The notes below the pieces were generated by a model. It had not been told where the DNA came from. It did not search any database and was given only the letters and a program-made list of their open reading frames with translations. The translations under genes and the position numbers were made by a program. Of a DNA stretch of 64,000 bases, positions 1 to 10,100 are shown one piece after another. Origin of the DNA: Epithemia pelagica (lineage: Eukaryota > Bacillariophyta > Bacillariophyceae > Surirellales > Surirellaceae). Location: assembly GCA_946965045.2 (NCBI GenBank), contig OX337231.1:3100001-3164000 (forward strand), written 5' to 3'. Positions within the stretch are counted from its first letter, which is position 1. Each line of letters opens with the position of its first letter.

Positions 1-1
1 C

Positions 2-3000
2 ATTTCTTCTAGCTTTTTCTGCTGGGGCGGACAATACACCCCAGAAGAACAAGAGGTCCAACGAGAAATTTCTTTCACTGGAAGTGCCATTGAAAAGCTA
101 CGTCAATCGGTGGACGAGCATGACATGGCAAAGAGCAAAAGCTTTGTCGCCGCTGAGGACGTTGCATCGAACGAGGAACCCGTTGAAAAAGTTCAAGATA
201 ACATGGATGTTGATGAGTCCAACTCAAAAACTGATGAAGAGGTTGTATCGAAGCCTTCAGCTGGTGGAAACGATGGCGATGATGCTACTCGTGTCAGTGA
301 TGCGCCCATCGAACCAACTGCATCGAAAACATCACAGGGAGCTCTTGTCATCGAAGAGGATTCAAGTATCAAGGACGTTTCCAAAGCTCAGGGATCATAT
401 TTGCAACCTGCTGGACAGACCTCTTCGTTCTTTTGTTTCGTGGGAGGTACATACGTGGAGGAGCCTGTAGTCGTAGTTCCGGATGATGCGGGCTTCCCCA
501 CGTCTTCTAATGCAGCCTCGATCGTAGAACAGAAAGCTGACGGAGACGTTGGCACAGCTGTTGACACGCTAGGACCCGCCGCATCGAGCACATCAGTGAA
601 TGGACAAAGTGCGCAGATTTCAATCCTTGACCAAACTTCGTTTGAACAACCGATGGCACCAAGCATGTCCATGGGGGAAGAAGAAATCGACGGCGTTCAA
701 GAGCCAGTTGAATCGAACAAGGCAACGACGACTCTTGTATCAGAAAGCAAGACGACCGATTCTGTGGATGTCAAGGCAAACACTGGAGATGATAACGACG
801 ATACGATCGTTGTCAATGATTCCCTTACAGAGGAGAAGGAAGCGCCACCCAAAACAGCCGAATCCTCCGCTAGATCTTCACCACTCACCAGGTTCCTTTG
901 TTTCGCCGGTGCTGAAGAAACTACGGAGGGAATGACCGATGCTGAAGAAACAGGTCAGAAAGACCAAGAAACTGCAGCCACTCAAGTTGACAAGGCAACG
1001 ACGACTCTTGTATCAGAAAGCAAGACGACCGATTCTGTGGATGTCAAGGCAAACACTGGAGATGATAACGACGATACGATCGTTGTTAATGATTCACTTA
1101 CAGAGGACAAGGAAGCGCCACCCAAAACAGCCGAATCCTCCGCTAGATCTTCACCACTCGCCAGGTTCCTTTGTTTCGCCGGTGCTGAAGAAACTACGGA
1201 GGGAATGACCGATGTTGACGAAACAGGTCAGAAAGACAAAGAATTTGCAGCCACTCTAGTTGACAAGGCGGATGACAACGTCACAGCAGATGAACCCATG
1301 GAAATCAAAACGACGAACGAAGAAAACGTGACTACAGAGTCTGCCGCGGTCGTCGAGAGCGAAGCCATGGTCGAGGAAGATACGATTTCCGATGCGGTGG
1401 CATCTCCGGTCGAGGAGAAGCCCACTCCAGAACAACTCGCCAAAACAGCGGCAGCATCGTCATTTTCCACATTCATGTTTTTCGGTGGTGCGGAAGAAGC
1501 TCCTGAAGAAAAGAAATCAAATACTGCCGAAGAAATGGAAGGGGTGGAAGAAACGGATGATAATGCCGTGCCTGAAGCAGAAGAGGACACAGACGCTGCA
1601 GGTGCATCGCTTGAAGAAGATACTATTATTGACCCGGAGAAAACCAACGCCGAAGACAACAAGCCTACGCAAGAGGAAATCCTCAAAGCAGCGGCAAGAT
1701 CGTCACTCTCCCGGTTCTTGTGTTATGCGGGCGCTGAAGAAGACGAGGCCGATGCTGACGCCATGGGAGTCGAGGAGACTTCGGATGAAGTTATGGAAGG
1801 AGGATGTCATAAAGATGAGGAAGCGTCCGCCGAGATGGAGGGAGATGATGGAGTGAATCCTGATGCAGTCGAAAAAGCACGTGGGGACATTAAGGACGCC
1901 ATCGACAGAACACCCGAAAAAGCACCTGCTGGCATAAAAGATGCCGTCGAAAGGGCACGTTCTGGTATCGAAGGTGACGTTGCTCAAGCGGAAGGACAAG
2001 AAGAGAACACCCGCAGCACGGATGCCATAGTGTCTACTGACCGCACCGAGTCGCCTCATACTAAAAACGAATCTTCCGAGGTAGCAAAACTGGACGAAGG
2101 AAAAGCGAAGATTACGGCCGAAGAAAAACCAGAAACAGATGTGCGAACGTCAAAACTAGGCGACAGACCTGAGGAAGTGGAAGATATGATACCTCTTATT
2201 GATTTGGACCCCACGGAGATAGAGGAAGACGAGGTCGACAATCCTGTCGTTAATGTTGCTCCCAGAAAAAAGAAAGTCAATTTGGGTCCGTGGGATCTTC
2301 TCTGCGGTGACTTTGTACAGGAGAGTACGGTAACGGAACGCAAAACACCCACTAAATCCCGGAAGACCGCTGTGGCCCAGGAAAAGAGCCAATCGACCAA
2401 TGCCAAGTCTGTACAGGAACAGGAGACGGTAACGGAACGCAAAACACCCACTAAATCCCGGAAGACCGCTGTGGCCCAGGAAAAGAGCCAATCGACCAAT
2501 ACCAAGTATGTACAGGACAAGTCGGCGAATAATGACAAGCCTACGAAGTCGATAATTGATAAGTTCGAAGTCCAATCGGATATGCAGAAGAACTATTATC
2601 CGGAAGAGGAGAAGAAAGAGTCTGAAGAAGTAGCGGATGTTGTGTCTGTGCACGGAGACGAAGAAGAGGAAAAGAAAATGGATGCAATGAAATTCATCAT
2701 GTCAGTCTCCGAAAAAGTCGCCAAGGATATGCAAGGGAGGGATCACGGAGGACAGAACAAGGTTGTTGATCCAGAAACTGAGTTCCTCCATGCTGTTGCG
2801 TATGAAATCAGGAAAACGGTTGAGGATCCTCTCAATGGAAGACCAGCCAAATCAGTGGAGAACGAAAACGTTGCGCCGGAACTTGCCTATCTATCGTCAG
2901 TTCAGCGTGATCTCGAGAGCTTACTTACATCGAGAATAAATGAAACTGGAAAGGCAACGGAAAGTGAAAAGACTGGTCTGGCCCCTGAGCTGGCAGCGAT

Positions 3001-4366
3001 TGCAGAATATGCTTTTGGTCCGGAGGTTGAATATCTTGGAGCGGTAGCCCGTGATATGAAGCGGTCGTTCCTTAACGACATGGGACCTGAAATTGGATTC
3101 CTTACGTACGCTATCTTGGGACCGACTCCTTCCATGGTTGAAAACCAAAGCGAAGACCATTCTCCCCCCAGCAAAGGATCAAGCGGTACCCCAAAGAAGC
3201 AATCGAGACCTTCTAAGAAGGATGCTGTTCACAAGCAAACATCTGTTGGTCAGACTTCTCATCAGGCAGACGAGACTCCCTCTGATCCTGTGCCAAAGGA
3301 AACAATTACCGCCGCTATTGTTGCTGGGGATATATCCGAAGAAACTGAACTTGTTGCTGTAGACTCTGGGGGTGATTTTCCTTGCCCAGAAAGACTTCTT
3401 GAACCGGGTGCCTCACAGGAACGATTTTCAGAGTCCGCTACAGTTTTGAAATCTGGTGTAAGCTTCTCGAGAGAAATTGTTACTGAGGCTACCGAGGGAG
3501 GTGATGACGGTGCACCTGAGACGGAACTGATTGCAGTTGACTCAGGCGGTGATTTCCCGTACGAGGCAGTTTACTCAAAGAAAGAGGAAAAGTCCGACGA
3601 AGTAGTGGTGGATGACGAAGCAAGTCCTGTGGCTCCTACTTCAGAAATCGTATCTCCGGTTGAAAATACCGAGCCTAAAGAATGCGTGACTTCCATTGAT
3701 TCAGTTGTTGATGAAAGCAAAGACAAGACAGATTCGACCAGTATGGTGCAAGAAAAGACACTAAAGAATCAAGGAAGTTTTTTCAGTTTCTTCGGGGGTA
3801 GCAACGAAGAAGCCTCGGTGAGCCCGGAAACTCCTCAGGAGGTTGATGCAGAGGACAAGAAAGTGGACACAGTGCGTGAGCGCGTTGACAAGACAGAGGC
3901 CGATCGCAATGCGTTGGCCGAAGAACCTGAACAGAAGATTACAACGGAGCGAGTGACGGAGACGCAAGAACAAGAAAAGTCTCGAGGGTTGTATTTGTGT
4001 GACACACATTGCACTTCAACTGCAGTTGACGTTGAGGTCGAGGTCGAAAAGGCCGATGAACCGAAAGCCGAAGATCCGATCATGAAAATGCGAGAGGATG
4101 CCAATGTGAAGTACGAAGACTTTGGTTCTAAGGATCGTAAGGAAGTCCAGAAGTCGGTCGGCAACAAGTCCTCTCAACTGACTGACAAGGCGGTGGAAGA
4201 TCAGAGTGATGAGACAAGAAACCAAGAAATCATTGATGCCATTATTGCCGCAGTTTCGTCCGCCAAGTCGGAGGGCACTGATGAAACAGAAAAATCCGAG
4301 GAAGAAGGTGAAGCAGGTGCTGCCGACAAGGGAGAGACCCCCGTCGTCGTCCATGTATGTAATTGA
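2..4366 (+). CDS. Long acidic repeat protein, 5' end outside window
   Basis: The frame is open from base 2 to the stop at 4364-4366 (1454 residues), so the true start lies upstream; the first in-frame ATG is at 125. I do not recognise the family. The protein is rich in E, D, S, T and K and looks disordered. An aromatic motif, roughly S-x-F-[LMF]-[CF]-[FYW]-x-G-x-x-x-E-E, occurs seven times (near bases 8, 422, 884, 1157, 1462, 1708 and 3775). A 91-residue unit is duplicated in tandem (719-991, 992-1264) and a basic 33-residue unit also (about 2327-2524). Residues about 920-1045 hold several degenerate PE-x-x-[FY]-L helices, and the phrase VDSGGDFP occurs twice (near 3355 and 3535). No membrane segment or catalytic motif is visible. 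It could be a scaffold or a cell-wall matrix protein, but that is a guess. Confidence 0.75.
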   Translation: MSSSFFCWGGQYTPEEQEVQREISFTGSAIEKLRQSVDEHDMAKSKSFVAAEDVASNEEPVEKVQDNMDVDESNSKTDEEVVSKPSAGGNDGDDATRVSDAPIEPTASKTSQGALVIEEDSSIKDVSKAQGSYLQPAGQTSSFFCFVGGTYVEEPVVVVPDDAGFPTSSNAASIVEQKADGDVGTAVDTLGPAASSTSVNGQSAQISILDQTSFEQPMAPSMSMGEEEIDGVQEPVESNKATTTLVSESKTTDSVDVKANTGDDNDDTIVVNDSLTEEKEAPPKTAESSARSSPLTRFLCFAGAEETTEGMTDAEETGQKDQETAATQVDKATTTLVSESKTTDSVDVKANTGDDNDDTIVVNDSLTEDKEAPPKTAESSARSSPLARFLCFAGAEETTEGMTDVDETGQKDKEFAATLVDKADDNVTADEPMEIKTTNEENVTTESAAVVESEAMVEEDTISDAVASPVEEKPTPEQLAKTAAASSFSTFMFFGGAEEAPEEKKSNTAEEMEGVEETDDNAVPEAEEDTDAAGASLEEDTIIDPEKTNAEDNKPTQEEILKAAARSSLSRFLCYAGAEEDEADADAMGVEETSDEVMEGGCHKDEEASAEMEGDDGVNPDAVEKARGDIKDAIDRTPEKAPAGIKDAVERARSGIEGDVAQAEGQEENTRSTDAIVSTDRTESPHTKNESSEVAKLDEGKAKITAEEKPETDVRTSKLGDRPEEVEDMIPLIDLDPTEIEEDEVDNPVVNVAPRKKKVNLGPWDLLCGDFVQESTVTERKTPTKSRKTAVAQEKSQSTNAKSVQEQETVTERKTPTKSRKTAVAQEKSQSTNTKYVQDKSANNDKPTKSIIDKFEVQSDMQKNYYPEEEKKESEEVADVVSVHGDEEEEKKMDAMKFIMSVSEKVAKDMQGRDHGGQNKVVDPETEFLHAVAYEIRKTVEDPLNGRPAKSVENENVAPELAYLSSVQRDLESLLTSRINETGKATESEKTGLAPELAAIAEYAFGPEVEYLGAVARDMKRSFLNDMGPEIGFLTYAILGPTPSMVENQSEDHSPPSKGSSGTPKKQSRPSKKDAVHKQTSVGQTSHQADETPSDPVPKETITAAIVAGDISEETELVAVDSGGDFPCPERLLEPGASQERFSESATVLKSGVSFSREIVTEATEGGDDGAPETELIAVDSGGDFPYEAVYSKKEEKSDEVVVDDEASPVAPTSEIVSPVENTEPKECVTSIDSVVDESKDKTDSTSMVQEKTLKNQGSFFSFFGGSNEEASVSPETPQEVDAEDKKVDTVRERVDKTEADRNALAEEPEQKITTERVTETQEQEKSRGLYLCDTHCTSTAVDVEVEVEKADEPKAEDPIMKMREDANVKYEDFGSKDRKEVQKSVGNKSSQLTDKAVEDQSDETRNQEIIDAIIAAVSSAKSEGTDETEKSEEEGEAGAADKGETPVVVHVCN
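719..1264 (+). repeat. 273-bp tandem duplication inside the acidic repeat gene
   Basis: Two head-to-tail copies (719-991 and 992-1264) keep the reading frame (91 codons). They are nearly identical at the DNA level over most of the unit, including third positions, and diverge only towards the 3' end. Each copy carries one aromatic motif (RFLCFAGAEE). This points to recent unequal exchange or replication slippage. Confidence 0.9.
2327..2524 (+). repeat. 99-bp tandem duplication (33 residues, basic)
   Basis: Two copies start at 2327 and 2426. Each encodes a lysine/threonine-rich unit beginning TVTERKTPTKSRK. The copies differ at a few bases near their 3' end only. Confidence 0.85.
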
Positions 4367-4694
4367 GAGTATTTTTTATGTTCCCTCTCTTTGACAGTGT
4401 AACGATACCTGCTCGTCAAAGAGACCTCCCTGATTCTGAGAAAATTTAAGTACACTTTTAAGTAAAAAGAAAATTCATTATCTCATCGTTGTTGCTAGCG
4501 ACAGCTTGGATCGTTGCACATGTGACATGACCTTTCAAAAGCTCCAATATATTGGAAGGGCGGCCCACTGCGAACACATACCTACCTTTCCGAAAACACG
4601 TGTTCAGAAAACAATAAAATCGTTCATTAGTATGTCATTACAGCACCAAACATCATCATTGCAATGGAGTGAGAAAGAGAGGTACTTGAGCACG
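4367..4694. other. Intergenic, convergent 3' ends
   Basis: Between two converging genes. The only thing I see is an AATAAA at about 4613-4618 on the plus strand, a possible polyadenylation signal for the upstream gene. Confidence 0.4.
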
Positions 4695-5780
4695 TCAAGT
4701 TTCCGCCTTGATCTCTGCTGGCGAATCCTCAATAGCTTCTGGTTGAGACTGTGGACTGCTGCAATTTCCATTGAAGATCATATCCGCGTAGTAGTGTGCG
4801 GCGTCCACGCAAGATTTGAGAAACGACAATTCTGGTTCTTCTCGCCCTTCTTCGACTTTGGAAACCTCTAATGAGCTGGGAACAACTGAACCTTCCTTGG
4901 TTTTGTAGTCACCGATGCTAGGCGTTTCTTTGGCATGGAAAGAGTTGCGGCTGTGACATGGCGGATGGGTCAATGGTCCAAGTAGGCTATCAGCGTCGTC
5001 AGTACTACCGTGCATTATCGGTGGAACGAGCTTGCTGTTCGCGATTTCGTAAAACGTATCCCGATCGTAAAAGTCTTTTGGTTTGTACACATGCAGTCTG
5101 CTTCGCTTAATTTCCTCTTTCAACACATCCTCTTTTCTCTTTTTCATATATTCTTCTTTATTCATGTCAATCTTCTTGCATATCTCGTACGCTTTACTGA
5201 TTCCAAGAAACACCGCATCGTCACTTTCCGTCCCATTTGTGTTTTCACCAGCCTCTTCCACCTCTTGTCCTGGTGCGATTGCTTCTTGTCCCTCAAGATC
5301 TTGAGAGGGGTCCTCTTTGGACAGATCTCTATCGTCAAGGTCACTCCGTTCGGAAGGATCATTCTGCTCAGCCGAATCACTGCGCTCGGTCAAATTATTG
5401 TGTTCCCTTGGATCTTTCTGAGCATTCGTATCTTCCTCTTTGGACAGATCTCCATCGTCAAGGTCACTCCGTTCAGAAGGATCACTCTGCTCAGCCGAAT
5501 CACTGCGCTCGGTCAAATCATTGTGTTCCCTTGGATCTTTCTGAGCATTCGTATCTTTAGACTCAGTCGGATCATTCTGTTGAGTCCATGCATCATTGGC
5601 TTTATTCGGATTCACCGCTGTATCAGCCCGATCTTGCGTCAAGGTATTGGACTCGGACTTGGAAGATGCCCCTTCGGCTTTGCCTCCACTTCGAAGTTTC
5701 TTCCAAAACGGTCTCTTCTTCTTCTTCTTTTCGCTTTCACTTACTCCCTGTTGGGAAGATGTCAGTTTAGTTTCTCCCAT
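4695..5780 (-). CDS. Small repeat protein with polybasic N-terminus
   Basis: 361 residues, unknown family. I use the ATG at 5778-5780; an upstream in-frame TTG would add nine residues. Near the N-terminus is a run of lysines followed by RPFWKKLRSGGK, a strongly basic, aromatic patch of the type that can bind acidic membranes or nucleic acid (inference). The middle is made of hexapeptide-like units of the form [SN]-D-x-[STA]-E-[RQ], and a 41-residue block of these is duplicated in tandem. The C-terminal third is less repetitive (a lysine-rich helix, then a segment ending with acidic residues). No signal peptide or membrane segment. It converges on the acidic repeat gene, and both carry in-frame internal duplications. 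Confidence 0.7.
   Translation of the reverse strand: MGETKLTSSQQGVSESEKKKKKRPFWKKLRSGGKAEGASSKSESNTLTQDRADTAVNPNKANDAWTQQNDPTESKDTNAQKDPREHNDLTERSDSAEQSDPSERSDLDDGDLSKEEDTNAQKDPREHNNLTERSDSAEQNDPSERSDLDDRDLSKEDPSQDLEGQEAIAPGQEVEEAGENTNGTESDDAVFLGISKAYEICKKIDMNKEEYMKKRKEDVLKEEIKRSRLHVYKPKDFYDRDTFYEIANSKLVPPIMHGSTDDADSLLGPLTHPPCHSRNSFHAKETPSIGDYKTKEGSVVPSSLEVSKVEEGREEPELSFLKSCVDAAHYYADMIFNGNCSSPQSQPEAIEDSPAEIKAET
5303..5548 (-). repeat. 123-bp tandem duplication in the hexapeptide-repeat gene
   Basis: Two copies with a period of 123 bp (anchor GATCTTTCTGAGC at 5411 and 5534). Each encodes 41 residues of [SN]-D-x-x-E-x units. The copies differ at only a few positions, so the duplication is young. 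Confidence 0.85.
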
Positions 5781-7157
5781 GTTCTCGACAGAAGAATAAA
5801 ACAGCAAAATCCTACAAGTACCAACAAAGGATGAGCAGATTACAGAGAAGCGCTCTTTTGCTCGATCAACCGAGGTTTTTGCTCATTCAATCCTTTGGCA
5901 GCTATTTCGTGAACGCCAAAGTTGAACACCACTTTCTGGGACGTGTCTGTGTGAGTTTATAAATCTTTTGTGTGTCTCCAACCGACCGTTCAGAGCTTTG
6001 GTCGACAAAAATGTGTGGTCTGTTCGTCCAAAGTAATTTTTGAGGGCTGTTGTTCGTGTTTTCTCATGAAAATTTGGATCTTCCGGTCAATGAGAGAAAC
6101 TATACCCCTACGAGTCATCTTACGGTAGACTATCTTGTAGGAGTAGTCTACGGACGGATATGCGGCGACAGGGTGCCTATTAGGGGTATTTGTGCACGCA
6201 AGACAAAATCTATCGCGACAGTCAACGTCACGAGGTGCAAACGAACAGTTCACCCATTAAGTATAGAAGCTTGCGACTCGAGAACCAGAGCGAGGCTGTG
6301 TCTCACTTTCAATCTATCGGGATATTGTTTTTCGTTGGATCATCGGAAGTTTGGCGGCATGATCAATGCCATCGTTTGCTCTCAACTTCGTCGAAGCTTC
6401 ATGAAATGGTATGGAGTTCCTGATAGTGAATCGTTCCATAGGAGCTCGAGTAGGAGTAAGGCGACGAAAGAACGTCAATCGTATTGAATGGGGTGTATGG
6501 GGTATGGGTAGTATGGGTAGCAATTTCAAGACAGGCACGAGGCGCGAGTCTTGCGGGGAAGGTTGGAAAGATTCGATGGATTCTGTCACGAGTCAGGATG
6601 GCGTGTCGTGTAGACGCACTTTTTGATACTAGTGTACAACTCCATAACTCCTCGCAGATTTCCCTATCGCTGAAAATTCCCGCGCCAGCCGGTGCGCTCG
6701 CCATAACACAACTCTCACACCGCCGTGTGCGATTGGCGTTTTTGTCGTGTGGGTCAAGTGTCGGCGAACGATTCAATGCTCATTCATTGCTCTCGGTTAT
6801 CGCCAGACGTCTAATCCGGTCAATCGCGGTTGTTGCTTATGGAGAGAGGAGAGACCAATCAATACCATCACCGCAGGAGCAACAGCACAAGCGAACAAGA
6901 ACAGTCACGAAGAGACCAAGTGCATTTCAGTGTCGGCAGTTGACAGTCTGGTTTTGGGGTGATACATTCCGATTGAGGACAACATCATTTCAATCTACCG
7001 ACAGGACATTCCTGGAAACTGGGTGGCATTGTCACACAAAGACGTTGGCATTTGTGGCACCTGCCAAAGAAACTCACAACATTGCATTGAATTCGAAATC
7101 TCTTCCGAAGAGCAGCTTCCGTTGCTGTCGTAGCGCTGTAAAGGAGGGAAAGGAAAG
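5781..7157. promoter_or_regulatory. 1.4-kb divergent intergenic region
   Basis: Lies between the divergently transcribed small repeat protein gene and the giant IQ/PLAC8 gene and must hold both promoters. Short open frames occur on both strands, but none resembles a protein. A G-run cluster (6490-6517) fits a quadruplex pattern on the plus strand. I see no clear TATA box. Confidence 0.4.
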
Positions 7158-10100
7158 ATGAGTTCATTGCGGCGCCTGAATCGGAATCGAGGAGGAGAGG
7201 ACCCTGTCGGTACCAGCACGAATACTTCCAGGAGAAACAACAGCAGTCATCCTCACTATGGTGGAGAAGAGGGACGATGGCAAGACAGCAGCCATTCCGG
7301 TGGAATGGCGAATTCGCCGCGACGAAATACTCTCGTAGACCACCATCGAATGTCCCCTTCGTCCTATGCGTCATCGCCCATTGCATCCTCACCCAGTCAT
7401 CCTCCTCGTCGTCGAGGCAGCAGTCCTCGCATTATTCACAAAAACAATGATGCCAACAAGACGGTTCCCAATCCGTACAATCTCTCGCGAAGTCACAGTG
7501 GATCCAGTCCACGACCGAACAACAACAACCAGAATCACAACTACTCGTTGGAATCACCATCTTCCTCCTCCGTCTCCTCACAAAATGGAAGAAATGCATG
7601 GAACCAATCACCCTCGGCTAATAATAATGCTCATGCACGGACAGTCGCCTGGGAAGCTGATCGAAAGAAATCCTACTATTGGAAACAAAAGCCTCCGCAC
7701 GATTTCGGCGTCCGAAGTGGTAGTACAGCTAGCCCCTCGACCATGACCACGCAGCCACAGTCCACAATCTCCTCTCCTTCATCGAAGTACAGCGGCAGCG
7801 CCGAACCATCGGGAAATTATTTTCGGGAAGGAGGACGATCCGCAGAAGCGGTTGCGCGCATTTTAGAAGCTGTTCGCAGCAGTCAAAGTGGAGATCCGGC
7901 AGAAGATGGTCGCCCTCGTAGACACTATGAAGAAGCAGAAGGAGAAGATGCACCGACAACACGGCAGGATCCCACTCGTCGTCGTCTTGGTCATGTCCAT
8001 GAAGAGGCAGGAGAGGAGAGTGTTGATACAACGGAAGAAGGAGCGTCTGTGTTGGGTATTCTCGTGCCGGGAGGAAAAGGCAGTATTCCTCACAAGAGTA
8101 TTGAAGAACTTTCGGTCATGACTGATTACACGGGAAACAATGGCACATTCTACCCAAACGCTACGGGACGTTCTCCCTTCTCCTCTGTTCGGGGACGTGA
8201 TCCCATGCGCGAGCAACAACAATATCTGCAGCAACAAATACTGCAACAACGGAAACGGAAGCAAAACCAACCCACGTCACGAGTTCCTTCGGTTTATAGT
8301 GGCGAACAATCTTCGCATCATCATCATCAAGCCTCCCACTCGTCCTCGTCATCTGCACAGGAACGGGCATCCCCACCTCTCTCTTTGTTCCAGCACCATC
8401 AGGATATGGCTGATACTACTACAACGACGCATTTGTCGGCAGTTGGTCCTCCATCACGACGATTGTCACCCATGGCGGCAGCAGACCCACCGATGAAAGT
8501 ACCACAGCGAAGGAGTTTTCAACCACGCAGTAGCAAACAACAACCGCTGGAGAGGACTAGTGAGGGAGATGAAATATGTACTGCAAGTGGAAGCTTTAGC
8601 AAGGGCCAAGATCCAGATGCCACCATCCATAATCGTGGTGGCGCTGATGTTGAAGCGTCGACGCCACGTCATCATCATCATCATCAACATCATGCAACGA
8701 CATTGGAGGCGGCGCCATCAACCGGGGGCACACTCGATCCACCAACGGCTTCAGCAGTATCATCATCCTGGAACAATGAGCCAAGTAGGAGCGTAGGCGC
8801 TGAAACGGCCACACCACTTCCACGACAACCGCATCGACAAGAAGTGGAAGGAGAAACCAACCACAACATCCGCCTTTCTCCCTTGGGACGACCGGATGCT
8901 CCGGAAGACTCGCATCATTTCAGTCGCTCCAACTATGGTACCGAATACACACCGGTCAGTCCGCAATCTCAAGCCTTGGAACGATTACCCAGTGTGGACC
9001 CAAATTCTGGCGTTGTTATTTTGGACGACATCTCTGTCAGTCCTACCAGAAAGGTTGTCCCGAAGGAAAAACACGTTGTTCGCCGTTATTCATCCACTCC
9101 CGCCCCTCGGTCTCCTCCTCCTCCTCTTTTGAAGCGAGATCCGTCCATTGTCGAGCAAGACGATATGTCCGGATGTGGTGAATCTGCCATGTCCTATGAG
9201 GAGAGACTAAGCGAAAGACCCTCCAGAGATGATTCGGTATGCTACAACCAGTCCGAGTCCTTTGCGGAGAGTCACATCCAAAATGATGCATCCAGAGACG
9301 ATGAATATCAAGGTTCCGTCCAAGAAGAACAGCAAGAACAAGGCGAAGAAGGCGATTCCGAGTCTGTTTATGAAAAGGCCTCAGTTTCGCCAAGCGCACA
9401 TAGCTCTGTTGTGCAGGACTTTGATGATACCCATCATACCCATCGAAGAAGTGATGAAATGGAATACCGCACGGAATCCGACGCTGTGCCAAGATTCCAT
9501 CACCCAGTTTCTCCAATCCATGCACATGGTTCGAGAGAAGAAAGAATGAGTCAATACTCTGCGGACGAAAACGAAGCCAAAAGCGTGTCGGCATCTGAAT
9601 CAAAACCAAGAAGTCATATTGGTGAAGCCTCCTCAGAAGATCCTAGTCTTATGGGTGCGAGCACTGGGACTGTCGATCTGAATGAATTCATTTTCCCCGA
9701 TAACTCGATTGTTGAGGATGTTTCCGACGATCGGGAGGAGCGACATTTCGATGAAGCAGAATCGCAGCCTGAGCACCTGTCTGTCCAGAGCTCCACATCA
9801 AGAGAAATGGGAATGCCAGGCATATTTTGTTGTGGAAACATTGAAGACGAAAAACACAGAAAAAGAATGAATCACACCTCAGATCAGTCCGAGGTCGAAG
9901 CGTCATCCTCTGACCTTCGCCATTCTATGCCTGGCTCACCTTCGAAAGGTCAATGTGTTCAAGTCTTGGAAACGATTGAAGAGAACGATTCTGAAGAGCC
10001 TGGAACGAAAAACTCGGACAGTTCGTCGACAAATCTGAAAAAGTCCTTCATTCGTGGTGCATCTCTGCTTGTCGAAACTATTGCGAATAACAGTGCAGTG

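Noticed and set aside
5010-5834. 274-codon frame opposite the hexapeptide-repeat gene
   Set aside because: It is the antisense shadow of a repetitive gene; its repeats mirror those of the minus-strand protein.
6484-7161. 225-codon frame upstream of the IQ/PLAC8 gene
   Set aside because: No ATG at a suitable place, random-looking composition, and it ends at the ATG of the real gene.
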